Notes: a model not told the origin generated them from the letters alone. Shown: positions 1 through 8,103, numbered from the stretch's first letter. The stretch is 8,418 bases of DNA from Candidatus Enterococcus ferrettii (GCF_017377655.1 NZ_JAFREL010000061.1:906-9323), one strand, 5' to 3'. Translations and numbers: made by a program.

Positions 1-3000
1 TCGCTCGCACTGTCAGAAATTGATGTGCTGATTGATTCGCTGACCGACGTACTAATACTTGCACTTTCACTATCACTAATGCTGGTGCTTTCTGATCTTG
101 AATCACTAATCGAATTGCTCAAGCTGTCACTGTCACTATTGCTAGTGCTTGTGCTCGTTGAGCTGGAATCACTGATCGAAATGCTTGTACTTGTACTTTC
201 GCTATCACTAATGCTGGTGCTTTCTGATCTTGAATCACTAATCGAATTACTCAAACTGTCACTGTCACTATTGCTAGTACTTGTGCTGATTGAGCTGGAA
301 TCACTGATCGAAATGCTTGTACTTGTACTTTCGCTATCACTAATGCTGGTGCTTTCTGATCTTGAATCGCTAATCGAATTACTCAAGCTGTCACTGTCGC
401 TATTGCTGATGCTTGTACTGGTTGAGCTTGAATCGCTGATCGATGTACTCGTACTTGTACTTTCACTAATTGAAATTGACAATGATTCTGATTGAGACAC
501 GCTCTCTGATAAGCTTTCGCTATTCGATATTGAACTACTTGTACTATCTGAAATTGAGTCTGAAATCGAATCGCTCTCACTATCTGAGATCGAATCTGAG
601 TTTGAATCCGACGTTGAATCACTCTCGCTAATCGAAATTGATAAGGATTCTGACTCTGATACACTCTCTGACAAACTTTCACTATTCGAAATGGAATTAC
701 TTGTGCTATCAGAAATTGAGTCTGAAATCGAGTGTGAAGTTGAATCGCTCTCGCTATCTGAGTTTGAATCCGATGTTGAATCACTCTCACTAATCGAAAT
801 TGATAGCGACTCTGACTCTGATACACTCTCTGACAAACTTTCACTATCCGAAATTGAGTTGCTTGTGCTATCGGAAATTGAATCTGAAATCGAGTCCGAG
901 ATTGAATCGCTCTCACTATCTGAGTTTGAATCCGACGTTGAATCACTTTCACTAATTGAAATTGACAACGATTCTGATTCCGAAACACTCTCTGATAAAC
1001 TTTCACTATCCGAAATTGAATCACTTGTACTATCGGAAATTGAATCTGAAATCGAGTCCGAGATTGAATCGCTCTCACTATCTGAGTTTGAATCCGATGT
1101 CGAATCACTTTCGCTAATTGAAATTGATAGCGACTCTGATTCTGAAATACTCTCTGACAAACTTCCACTATCCGAAATTGAGTCTGAGATCGAATCTGAA
1201 GTTGAGTCACTTTCACTATCCGAAATTGAGTCTGAGATCGAATCTGAAGTTGAGTCACTTTCGCTATCCGAAATTGAGTTTGAAATCGAGTCTGAAGTTG
1301 AATCACTTTCACTATCCGAAATTGAGTCTGAGATCGAATCTGAAGTTGAATCACTTTCACTATCCGAAATTGAGTCTGAGATCGAATCTGAAGTTGAGTC
1401 ACTTTCGCTATCCGACACTGAGTTTGAGATCGAATCTGAAGTTGAGTCACTTTCACTATCCGAAATCGAACTACTTGTACTATCGTCAGACCTTGAAGTA
1501 CTCTCACTATCTGAAATCGATGTGCTGGTTGAATCGCTTTCGCTATCTGAAATCGAATTAGAAGTAGAGTCACTTTCACTTTCTGATACTGAGCTCGACA
1601 ATGATTCACTTTCAGACATTGATGTTGATTCAGACACAGGATCAACATCGTAGTTAACAACAAATCCCTGAGGAGAATTATCAACTGAGCCTGCACCATT
1701 TGTAGTTGTATCAAATTTCGGGTTAGCAGCAAGTGCTTCTGCTAAAGAGTTATAGGTAACTCCATCTGGACCAGTAACAGTATAAACATAACCATTTCTG
1801 GCTAAGTCAGCATCTGTTACACCAAGACTAATCGTTCCGTTAGAAACCCCAGAAACTCCATAGTTTCCTTCAGTTACACTTGTTGGTAATTGTTCATAAG
1901 CTGTTCCAGTAGCAGGATCACTAGTTGGTTGATTATTTCCAACGACACCAGCTAACTGATAATCTGGATAAAGTGTTACAGTTAATGATTGAGGATTAGC
2001 ATCCGTGCTATTTGTACCATTAGGAGTAAAGTCAAACGTAAATACGCCATTCACATCAGCATGATATCCAGCTTGTGTTAAATAACCATTAACTAAATCA
2101 GCATAACTCACTTCAGCACCAGATGACCCATTGATTGATACATTTGCTGTCTGACCTACTAATGGTGTTCCATCTGAATTTACAAAGGTAACATTTACAG
2201 TTTGTACATCCGCAGCAACGTATATAGTGACAAGAACCGGATCAGTACCCACTGTTGTAGAGGTAGCCTGTGTGAATCCATTCAGTTCCGAACCTGTTGC
2301 GTAATGGTAGCCTTCAGCAACTAGATCATTTGTATAGTAAGAGTTTGTCCAGTCAACTGTATTGCCATAATTAGCAGGGGTCTTGCTTGTACCCGCAGCT
2401 TCTTGTCCAGAAGAAAGGTAATCTGATGACACAACTAACCCCGTTTTAGCATCTACATATTGATATTGAACAGAATTATTTGCTTCCCCGTAAACATAAA
2501 TATTATACGTATACTCTGTACCTTCCATTGGAACAATAGCTACGTTAGCCTGTCCATATGCATCTCCATTATCGGCCGATGTGGTGTTATCACCACCGCT
2601 TTGTTTATCAGTTAACGCTGACGGAGGAACTTGACTTGCAATCGCCCACATATAGTTTGGCGGCATATTTGTCAAGGCATAGTCTTTGTTAACTAAATCT
2701 ATATACTGCCCAATATAATTAACATCTTTATCTATAGGAACATTTATCGTTTTGACAACATTACCATATTGATCTACATAATTAACTTTGACAGTTCCAG
2801 GCTCAATTGCCGTGGTGGATAATTCACGCGTGCTGTTGTCTACGATGTTAGAGGATGAAGTATTACCAGCTGTATCCTTGATGGTTGTAACACCATTTCT
2901 AATCGTCATATTGGTAAACTTAAGGTTTCTATTTCCACCTGGTGTTGCTGCTTGACTATCAGTTCCTTGCCACGTTGAAATCTGTGAGTTGTTCATTGTA

Positions 3001-5099
3001 AATGTTCCGGCACCACTCACCAAAGGTCCCGTACTTGGAGCGCCCGAGGTAGTATTTACTGCCATATGCAACTTCTTAGGAGAGATAAACGTAACGCTAG
3101 AACCAGCGCTATTCATTTGTATTACGGCTCCAGGTGCCCATTGATTAATATCAAGGGTTGTCCCGGCATTAAATACAACGCTTTGAGTACCCTCTATTCG
3201 AATTGCCCCAGGTTGAGTAGATTGAGGGATAGATAAATTAAAGTTTTGACCAAATACATATTTCGCACTAGAAGATGCACCTTGTTGACCGTTAATAAAG
3301 TATTGGAATCCCGTCTGAGTCCAGCTACAATTATCACCGACAGTTATCTTATCTATTAAATAGTAAACAGCAGGATAGTTTGCCGATTGACCGTTGTAAG
3401 TCCGTGCTGTATTCGAAGAACCGTCTCCCATCGTAATGGAATTCCCATAACCAACACTTCCCGATGCTGCTCGTGTTTCAAAGTAAAACTCTGAGAAAGC
3501 AATATCATTAGACGTACGATTTAATGTAACGCTAGAGTTATTAGCAAAGTTAATACTTCCCACAGAACGAGTGATTTCATTTGATATATTGAAAACATTC
3601 GTACCTGAGAACACTAATTTGGAGCCTACTCCATACATAAGATGGATCGGATTATTTCCATTTGAATCACTTTTAGTTAATGTCACGTTATTGACATTTG
3701 CTGTCAATTGAGTAGCACTTGTTGGATTAATCAAGGAGTAGCCATTTCCATCATTGCCACCAAACCCTTGTTGTGCTATCACATTGCTTAAAGTAAAGGT
3801 TGTAGATCTTGTAATCCCAGCCCAGTTAAAGGTTTGAGTGCCAAGATCGATAGTATTATTGTTTCCTTGAACAATAACACTAGCCCCATTAGCACGTGCA
3901 GACATTGCTCCTGAGCTATAAGTGATGTTAGCTGTAACATCAATATAGGTAATGCTAGCATTACCCCATGCAGCTCGCAGCTCTGCATAAGTTGTTACCT
4001 TAGCATACGTCCCATTTGCTATTGCATTTGCTTTGTATGTTGCATCATTCAGAACTTCATCTGGAACGGCTACATTAACGGAGGTTGGAGAATTTGACGC
4101 TCCCGGATTATTGACCGCATCCTCAAAATCTCCACGATTAATATCTGGATCGGCAGAAACGTTAATCTTTGTTGCACGACCATTGGCTCCTTTAACCGAG
4201 AAGTAGGCAATTAAGTCATTTGCTGCTGCATATTTTTGTGCTGCATGAATCAATGCATTGCTTGGTACAGTACCATCTTTCATGGTAAATACTAGCTCAT
4301 TTGTTTTTGCATCAACTTTTACTTCCGTCCCATTTGGAACGATTTGATCAAATAAATCTTTTGCTTTGTTTGTTTCGTTCACACTTTGTTCTTTTGCTGC
4401 TGGTTGCTTACTTTTCTCTTTGTTTAAAGAATTTACTGCACTTCGGTTTTCAGAATTACTAATTGATTCAGACAAGCTGTCAGAAACCCAAGCACTTGCA
4501 GATTCTGAATGACTCGTTGAATCAGACATACTATCAGAAGCTGAATTATTTACTTTTGCAAGAAGACTATTCGATGTTGACTCACTAATCGAATTTGAAT
4601 GACTTGTTTCCTCAAACTTTGAAGTGCTGATCGACTCAGATTCAGAAACACTCATGGAATCAGAAACGCTTAATGATTCGGAAATACTAGCAGAATCCAT
4701 TGTGCTTTCTGATTCAGTGTTACTAGTCGAACCCGTATTACTCTCTGATTCTGTTTCAACAACTGACTCACTTTTGCTTTCTGATGCTGGAGCCTCCGAA
4801 TTAGTAGTGCTATCCATGACTGGCTCTGATACAACACTTTCTGGCGTTACTGGAGCGGGTATACTTGCTGTTTCTTGATTAGCAAGTACTTGATCCGTTC
4901 CCGTATCAATCTCCATTCCTGCATCATCTTGACTCGCTGATGTAGCTTGTGCTTCCATGGTAACTAGCGTACTAGCCCCTAAAACACCCGTAAATGCCGT
5001 TATCGTAGCAAACATCCAATGCTTGCCACTTTTGTACATTTTGTAATGCTCTTTCTTGTTCGATCTAAGCAGCTTATACAAATTATTTTTACGACTCAT
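1..5099 (-). CDS. Giant serine-rich repeat (SRR) glycoprotein adhesin, accessory-Sec exported, 3' end outside window
   Basis: A single frame stays open from the ATG at 5099 to the left edge (1699 codons, no stop). It is predicted to be an O-glycosylated, wall-anchored adhesin exported by SecA2/SecY2. Residues 1-52 are a long signal peptide with the KxYKxGKxW motif (KMYKSGKHW, about 20-28), then a hydrophobic core and an AQA cleavage site. Residues about 90-225 are a short serine-rich stretch and 225-363 a Lys/Ala-rich linker. Residues about 364-757 form a pectate-lyase-like beta-solenoid, and 766-1150 hold four Ig/mucin-binding-like modules. From about 1155 a Ser-X stalk runs to the edge. This order (signal, SRR1, binding region, SRR2) is the classical SRR adhesin plan. 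The LPXTG anchor is expected beyond the window but not seen. ATG is the first possible in-frame start because a TAA lies two codons upstream. The family is very likely; the ligand is inferred only. Confidence 0.93.
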   Translation of the reverse strand, partial: MSRKNNLYKLLRSNKKEHYKMYKSGKHWMFATITAFTGVLGASTLVTMEAQATSASQDDAGMEIDTGTDQVLANQETASIPAPVTPESVVSEPVMDSTTNSEAPASESKSESVVETESESNTGSTSNTESESTMDSASISESLSVSDSMSVSESESISTSKFEETSHSNSISESTSNSLLAKVNNSASDSMSDSTSHSESASAWVSDSLSESISNSENRSAVNSLNKEKSKQPAAKEQSVNETNKAKDLFDQIVPNGTEVKVDAKTNELVFTMKDGTVPSNALIHAAQKYAAANDLIAYFSVKGANGRATKINVSADPDINRGDFEDAVNNPGASNSPTSVNVAVPDEVLNDATYKANAIANGTYAKVTTYAELRAAWGNASITYIDVTANITYSSGAMSARANGASVIVQGNNNTIDLGTQTFNWAGITRSTTFTLSNVIAQQGFGGNDGNGYSLINPTSATQLTANVNNVTLTKSDSNGNNPIHLMYGVGSKLVFSGTNVFNISNEITRSVGSINFANNSSVTLNRTSNDIAFSEFYFETRAASGSVGYGNSITMGDGSSNTARTYNGQSANYPAVYYLIDKITVGDNCSWTQTGFQYFINGQQGASSSAKYVFGQNFNLSIPQSTQPGAIRIEGTQSVVFNAGTTLDINQWAPGAVIQMNSAGSSVTFISPKKLHMAVNTTSGAPSTGPLVSGAGTFTMNNSQISTWQGTDSQAATPGGNRNLKFTNMTIRNGVTTIKDTAGNTSSSNIVDNSTRELSTTAIEPGTVKVNYVDQYGNVVKTINVPIDKDVNYIGQYIDLVNKDYALTNMPPNYMWAIASQVPPSALTDKQSGGDNTTSADNGDAYGQANVAIVPMEGTEYTYNIYVYGEANNSVQYQYVDAKTGLVVSSDYLSSGQEAAGTSKTPANYGNTVDWTNSYYTNDLVAEGYHYATGSELNGFTQATSTTVGTDPVLVTIYVAADVQTVNVTFVNSDGTPLVGQTANVSINGSSGAEVSYADLVNGYLTQAGYHADVNGVFTFDFTPNGTNSTDANPQSLTVTLYPDYQLAGVVGNNQPTSDPATGTAYEQLPTSVTEGNYGVSGVSNGTISLGVTDADLARNGYVYTVTGPDGVTYNSLAEALAANPKFDTTTNGAGSVDNSPQGFVVNYDVDPVSESTSMSESESLSSSVSESESDSTSNSISDSESDSTSTSISDSESTSRSDDSTSSSISDSESDSTSDSISNSVSDSESDSTSDSISDSISDSESDSTSDSISDSISDSESDSTSDSISNSISDSESDSTSDSISDSISDSESDSTSDSISDSISDSGSLSESISESESLSISISESDSTSDSNSDSESDSISDSISDSISDSTSDSISDSESLSESVSESESLSISISESDSTSDSNSDSESDSISDSISDSISDSTSNSISDSESLSESVSESESLSISISESDSTSDSNSDSESDSTSHSISDSISDSTSNSISNSESLSESVSESESLSISISESDSTSDSNSDSISDSESDSISDSISDSTSSSISNSESLSESVSQSESLSISISESTSTSTSISDSSSTSTSISNSDSDSLSNSISDSRSESTSISDSESTSTSISISDSSSISTSTSNSDSDSLSNSISDSRSESTSISDSESTSTSISISDSSSTSTSTSNSDSDSLSNSISDSRSESTSISDSESASISTSVSESISTSISDSAS
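81..466 (-). repeat. 132-bp tandem repeat (44 residues) in SRR stalk, about 3 copies
   Basis: Copies start at 81, 213 and 345, exactly 132 bp apart, and the third loses register near 466. The sequence left of 81 looks like the end of another degenerate copy, so the array probably continues towards or past the window edge. Each unit encodes 44 residues of almost perfect Ser-X alternation, beginning [16 protein letters not shown]. Copies one and two are nearly identical at DNA level. In the copy at 213-344, 17 of 23 serine codons are AGT or AGC. Confidence 0.92.
502..1149 (-). repeat. 162-bp tandem repeat (54 residues) in SRR stalk, 4 copies
   Basis: The anchor string CTCTCTGA recurs at 502, 664, 826, 988 and 1150, giving four whole units of exactly 162 bp. 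Each unit encodes 54 residues of strict Ser-X alternation, including [14 protein letters not shown] and [10 protein letters not shown]. Partner residues are about half acidic (14 of 27 in the copy at 826-987). Copies differ by scattered substitutions but keep length and frame. Confidence 0.92.
1171..1458 (-). repeat. 48-bp tandem repeat (16 residues) in SRR stalk, 6 copies
   Basis: Units start at 1171, 1219, 1267, 1315, 1363 and 1411, each 48 bp, with a degenerate continuation from 1459. The encoded 16-residue unit is [16 protein letters not shown] with few variants. Copies are close to identical at DNA level, which points to recent amplification or homogenisation. This is the stalk block nearest the binding modules, separated from them by a less regular stretch (about 1459-1637). 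Confidence 0.93.
1650..2804 (-). other. Tandem Ig-like / mucin-binding-like modules between binding region and stalk
   Basis: Residues about 766-1150 break into four modules of roughly 90-105 residues. The first begins [16 protein letters not shown] (about 2804-2488) and the second [16 protein letters not shown] (2487-2211); both have the Y-V-D-x-x-G-x-V opening typical of MucBP-type repeats and end in a beta strand ([17 protein letters not shown]). The third begins [16 protein letters not shown] (2210-about 1945) and reads like an Ig-like or MBG-like module. The fourth (about 1944-1650) contains [22 protein letters not shown] and ends FVVNYDVDP, immediately before the stalk. The modules may extend the binding tip or bind glycans themselves. 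Module type is judged from strand patterns by eye, so exact family assignment is uncertain. Confidence 0.62.
2830..4010 (-). other. Beta-solenoid (pectate-lyase-like adhesive) binding region of the first SRR protein
   Basis: This part of the reading frame encodes residues about 364-757. It opens with a stretch typical of pectate-lyase-like adhesive domains: TYAELRAAW, then [12 protein letters not shown] and [13 protein letters not shown]. Short beta-strand/turn units rich in Asn, Gly, Ser and Thr follow, such as [58 protein letters not shown] and [13 protein letters not shown]. Such repeats of V/I-x-F/V strands separated by N-rich turns are the hallmark of a right-handed parallel beta-helix. 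There is one cysteine (in DNCSW). In Limosilactobacillus reuteri SRR proteins the equivalent region is a beta-solenoid that binds pectin-type polysaccharides and host surfaces. A similar adhesive role is inferred here; lyase activity is not implied. Confidence 0.78.
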
Positions 5100-5114
5100 A
5101 ATTTAAGCACAACG

Positions 5115-5126
5115 CCCCTTTCCTTT
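5115..5126 (-). promoter_or_regulatory. Ribosome binding site of the first SRR gene, unusually far from the ATG
   Basis: Read on the minus strand, the sequence AAAGGAAAGGGG ends 15 nt before the ATG at 5099. This is longer than the usual 5-9 nt spacing. No better purine block lies closer. The ATG is supported by the match of the following residues (MSRKNN, then YKxGKxW) with the neighbouring paralogue. Confidence 0.6.
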
Positions 5127-5162
5127 CAATTTTATAAACTTTTTGAAGTGCTAAAGTGATTA

Positions 5163-5207
5163 TTACATAGGAAATGAGAGCAGGATTAAAACGTGTCAAT
5201 ATTGGGA
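5163..5207 (+). promoter_or_regulatory. Three-block element upstream of the first SRR gene, shared in opposite orientation with the second
   Basis: Read on the plus strand, this contains TTACAT (5163-5168), TTAAAACGT (5186-5194) and CAATATTGGGA (5197-5207). The same blocks at the same spacing occur on the minus strand of 8167-8211, with about 31 of 45 positions identical without gaps. Relative to the first gene, which is on the minus strand, the element points backwards; CAATATTG itself is palindromic. On the minus strand a TTGACA box (5199-5194) overlaps it, but no convincing -10 box follows at 16-18 nt. It is probably an operator or promoter element. The start of transcription for the first gene is not resolved. 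Confidence 0.5.
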
Positions 5208-5242
5208 AACTTAACTTTATATTCCGCAATGCCAAAACAAAA

Positions 5243-5284
5243 AAAACAAAAGAAATGATATTCTGCACTCATTTCTTTTGTTTT
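5243..5284 (-). terminator. Rho-independent terminator of the second SRR gene
   Basis: The arms 5243-5258 and 5269-5284 are a perfect 16-bp inverted repeat (AAAACAAAAGAAATGA and its complement) around a 10-nt loop. On the minus strand the stem runs into a long T-rich tract (5242-5235 and beyond), as expected for a terminator. It lies about 84 bp after the TAG at 5368, so the second gene ends its own transcript before the first gene begins. The A/T-rich stem also gives T residues on the plus strand, so some bidirectional function is possible. Confidence 0.85.
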
Positions 5285-5367
5285 ATAGGTATAATTCTAT
5301 GTTTTTAGCAATTTCCAGAGATACCTTCTAGAGATAACCATAGTTGTCATTTCTTGTTCATTGGCGG

Positions 5368-5988
5368 CTATACAATACGCTCATATTCAAAGCTGAGCCA
5401 TTTTGCTGGGGTTGTACCTGAAGCAAGAACAGTATGATCAATAGGAACAGGCATAACTGAAGGCGAAGCATAGACCCATTTTCTAATTAGCTTATATCCT
5501 GGAATTTCAGTTGGTGGATTCAATGGGTCACCTGGTATCAATGTCTCTGAATATGTTAAGCCTGCATTTTTAACCGCCTCATCGAAAAGCGCTACTTCCT
5601 CGGGGTCTTGTCCTAGTTCATAGGATAAACCGTACCTGTACTGATACGTTACAGGTTCAGAAATAAAATTGTATTTTAATCCTTCAAAATTTCCTTCTTT
5701 AAATGCTTCATCATAAATTCTGTCACCTATTTGATAGGTTTTTCCTTTATACGTTACGTCTCCAAAAGAATAATTCCATCCTACTGCAAAATCTTTCTTT
5801 GGATCGATAGGCATAACCTTTACATATCCCTCTTCTTGGTTGTACATGATAAAAGGACTTTTATATAACATGTCTGTATCAGACGTCAACAGTTGACCAG
5901 TAACCTTGTCAAATAGATAGTTCTTGTTATATCCATCTAACCAGTCCCCTTTAATCAAATGATCATCAGCATTATTATTCTCTTTGTT
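5368..5988 (-). other. Unrecognised C-terminal domain of the second SRR protein
   Basis: Residues 706-911 follow the serine-rich region abruptly after a Trp (SDSIW). The domain has few serines, no cysteine and many aromatics, for example KGDWLDGYNKNYLFDKVTG, FAVGWNYSFGDVTYKGKTY and EPVTYQYRYGLSYELG. The final stretch (YSETLIPGD, then IPGYKLIRKWVY and WLSFEYERIV) recalls the P-G-Y-x-L plus terminal Y-strand pattern of MucBP-like modules. The resemblance is weak and no family is claimed. Its position, where SRR proteins normally carry wall spanning and LPXTG segments, suggests a binding or effector domain presented on a released glycoprotein. Confidence 0.55.
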
Positions 5989-8103
5989 CCAAATACTATC
6001 CGATGTCGATCGCGAAGCACTGCTCAGGAAGCTGCTTCTTTCTGACATACTGTCACTGACAGAATTAGAGAGGCTGGCTAAGGATTCATATCTTTGTGAC
6101 TGGCTTTCCGAGACAGAAGTAGAAATACTCCCCTGGTTACTTTGTCTTGCAGATTGACTGGCAGAAACCGAGTCTGATGTACTTCTTAGATAGTCTTGTC
6201 TCACAGATTGACTTTCTGAGACAGACACTGAAGCGTCTGTTAAATACTCTTGTCTTGCTGATTGGCTCTCTGATACTGAAAATGATGTGCTGCTTAAGCC
6301 ATCAGCCTTTTTCAATTGGCTTTCACTTACAGACGACGATAAGCTTGATGCAGCGCTATTTTTTTGCGATTGCTTTTCTAATGCTGATTGCGATAAGCTT
6401 TCCCGTTCATTTAAATACTGTGAACGACTATCAGAAGCTGCATTCGATAAACTCGTCATTGCACTATGTCTCAATGATTGACTGGTTGAGACACTATGAG
6501 GCGCCTTATGACTCTCAGAGAGTGAGTCACTCATGGACATTGAAAAACTAGCGGAGCCGGTTGTTGATCCAGAGTTCGTCGTACTTTTTGATTCCTCGTT
6601 ACTATCAGACCGCGAATTAGTTGTACTTTCCTCTTCTTTCAAGCTTTCTGATTTAGAAGATGAGTCACTAAAAGACTGGCTGTTAGATAGTGATTGCGAA
6701 TTTGAATTCGATGCTTCACCCCCTATAGCTGCTTCAGAACCTGATAGACTTGCTGAAAGACTCATTGATTCTGATTTAGAATCATGACTAGAGAACCATT
6801 CTGAGCTTTCTGCACTATATGAGTCCGACAATGACGTTGAAACAGATAAGATTTCACTTAACGAAATGGACTGCTCAGATGTTGAAAAATCTGACAACAA
6901 TGAGTCAGTTGAAAGCGATTCATAAATTGATGTAAAATCTGAAATTGAACTTGACGTTGATGTTGAAATCGAATCTGAAGCAGAAAGAGACGTTTCACTG
7001 GTTGATTCCGTTTCACTTTCTGGAGGTGCTTCAGAAACTGATGCACTCATCGATAGACTTGCTGATTCTGAGCTAGACGAATGATCGGAACGCCATTCTG
7101 AACTTTCTGTACTATAAGAATTTGATAAAGAGCTTGATAGCGACATGATTTCACTTAACGATAACGATTGTTCAGACGTTGAGAAATCTGACAGCAACGA
7201 GTTATTTGATAAGGATTCATACATTGATACAAAATCAGAAAGTGAAGTAGATATAGAATTCGATGCTGAGTCCGACACTGACCCTGAGATTGACTCTGGA
7301 AGCGCAGAATCACTTAATGATTCTGAAACAGAAGCAGATTCACTTTGGCTTGCTGAGATTGATGGATCAACTAACTGCATACTTAGCGACTCACTAGTAC
7401 TAGCACTCTCATGTCTTGAATCAACTTCCGAGCCAAGCTTGCTGTGTAAAGAACGTTCACTGTCTGCAAAAGATTCTCTCATTGATGCACTAAGAGAAAA
7501 CATCTCTGACTGTGACGTACTGAATAGTTGGGCCGCTTCCTCTGCTGAAATACCTTCTTCACTAGCAAATGCTGAGAAAGAGGTGGATTCAGATTCCAAT
7601 AAACTTTGTGAGATATGTGGAGGCGTCATTGACATTGACTGACTTTCAATTGCTAGCAGACTGTTATCAGAGTTTATTTCATTCGGTGATTGTACCTCAC
7701 TCTCAGAATAATTACCGCTTTCTGTATCAGAAACAATTGTACTTTCTGACTGGATAGTACTTTCAACTATTGTGGTGCTCTCTGACAATGTTTCACTAGT
7801 TGATTCTGTCGCACTCTCTGATGTGGAATTGCCATTACTCATTGATGTAGACTCAGGTGCTGGTGGTATTTGAGTTGTTTCTTGTACAGCTAGGACGTTA
7901 TCAGTATTGGTTTCTAAGGCTTCATTGGTATCTGTCGGATTTTCCTCTGCCTGCACCTGCATGGTATTCATGGAAGCGCCAAAAATCCCACTAACAGCTG
8001 TAATCGCTGCATACATCCAGTGCTTGCCACCCTTATACATTTTGAATCGGACTTTCTTGTCAGCATTTTTTAGACGTTTCAGATTATTATTTTTCGATGA
8101 CAA
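5368..8103 (-). CDS. Second SRR glycoprotein with KxYKxGKxW signal, novel C-terminal domain and no wall anchor
   Basis: A 911-residue protein, predicted to be O-glycosylated and exported through accessory Sec. Residues 1-52 are the signal peptide, with KMYKGGKHW at 21-29, then a hydrophobic stretch and a QVQA cleavage site. The mature start (DNVLAVQETTQIPPAPEST) resembles that of the adjacent SRR gene ([20 protein letters not shown]), so the two are paralogues. Residues about 75-705 are serine-rich but less strictly alternating, with Leu, Phe, Tyr and Trp inserted, a 99-residue duplication and an 18-residue repeat. Residues 706-911 form a Tyr/Trp-rich folded domain ending FEYERIV. There is no LPXTG, transmembrane tail or obvious wall-binding module, which is unusual for the family. 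TTG at 8103 is preferred because AGGAGG lies 7 nt upstream and the N-terminus then matches the paralogue; an upstream in-frame ATG at 8172 lies inside the promoter region. Confidence 0.9.
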   Translation of the reverse strand: MSSKNNNLKRLKNADKKVRFKMYKGGKHWMYAAITAVSGIFGASMNTMQVQAEENPTDTNEALETNTDNVLAVQETTQIPPAPESTSMSNGNSTSESATESTSETLSESTTIVESTIQSESTIVSDTESGNYSESEVQSPNEINSDNSLLAIESQSMSMTPPHISQSLLESESTSFSAFASEEGISAEEAAQLFSTSQSEMFSLSASMRESFADSERSLHSKLGSEVDSRHESASTSESLSMQLVDPSISASQSESASVSESLSDSALPESISGSVSDSASNSISTSLSDFVSMYESLSNNSLLSDFSTSEQSLSLSEIMSLSSSLSNSYSTESSEWRSDHSSSSESASLSMSASVSEAPPESETESTSETSLSASDSISTSTSSSISDFTSIYESLSTDSLLSDFSTSEQSISLSEILSVSTSLSDSYSAESSEWFSSHDSKSESMSLSASLSGSEAAIGGEASNSNSQSLSNSQSFSDSSSKSESLKEEESTTNSRSDSNEESKSTTNSGSTTGSASFSMSMSDSLSESHKAPHSVSTSQSLRHSAMTSLSNAASDSRSQYLNERESLSQSALEKQSQKNSAASSLSSSVSESQLKKADGLSSTSFSVSESQSARQEYLTDASVSVSESQSVRQDYLRSTSDSVSASQSARQSNQGSISTSVSESQSQRYESLASLSNSVSDSMSERSSFLSSASRSTSDSIWNKENNNADDHLIKGDWLDGYNKNYLFDKVTGQLLTSDTDMLYKSPFIMYNQEEGYVKVMPIDPKKDFAVGWNYSFGDVTYKGKTYQIGDRIYDEAFKEGNFEGLKYNFISEPVTYQYRYGLSYELGQDPEEVALFDEAVKNAGLTYSETLIPGDPLNPPTEIPGYKLIRKWVYASPSVMPVPIDHTVLASGTTPAKWLSFEYERIV
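6028..6297 (-). repeat. 54-bp degenerate repeat (18 residues) near the end of the serine-rich body, 5 copies
   Basis: Units run 6297-6244, 6243-6190, 6189-6136, 6135-6082 and 6081-6028, with a partial sixth (LSSASRSTSDSIW) to 5989. The first encodes LSSTSFSVSESQSARQEY and the others follow the plan L-x-x-x-S-x-S-V-S-E-S-Q-S-x-R-x-x-x. Each unit has a serine-alternating half and a charged/aromatic half, unlike the uniform Ser-X stalk of the neighbouring gene. Confidence 0.85.
6796..7262 (-). repeat. 297-bp spaced duplication (99-residue offset) in the second SRR protein
   Basis: Two copies of about 55 residues, roughly 7262-7093 and 6965-6796, are offset by exactly 297 bp. Both contain the pattern SDFxSxYESLS, SLLSDFSTSEQS, SLSEI and ESSEW. 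Between the copies lies serine-rich spacer ending in SEAPPESETEST. The conserved Phe, Tyr, Leu and Trp positions stand out from the serine background and suggest a short structured element rather than plain stalk. Confidence 0.82.

Noticed and set aside
81..1458. CRISPR-like regular direct repeats.
   Set aside because: Units are contiguous without unique spacers, have periods divisible by 3 and encode Ser-X dipeptides in an open frame, so they are protein-coding tandem repeats.
691..1653. A 320-codon plus-strand frame (with another at 25-495) antisense to the SRR stalk, rich in Ser, Leu, Glu and Ile.
   Set aside because: It is the reverse reading of a Ser-X repeat, in which GAT, AGT, TCA and similar codons cannot make stop codons in that antisense frame. 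It has no independent ribosome binding site or non-repetitive sequence, and the opposite strand carries a convincing signal peptide and domains.
383..1732. A 449-codon minus-strand frame rich in Gln, Arg, Ile and Val.
   Set aside because: It is a shifted frame over the same repeats and overlaps the true adhesin frame, which is continuous on both sides. Its composition is an artefact of the repeat.
5300..5367. A frameshifted continuation of the second SRR gene carrying an LPXTG anchor.
   Set aside because: The bases after the TAG at 5368 give short frames with stops and no LPXTG, hydrophobic or basic tail before the terminator at 5243-5284.
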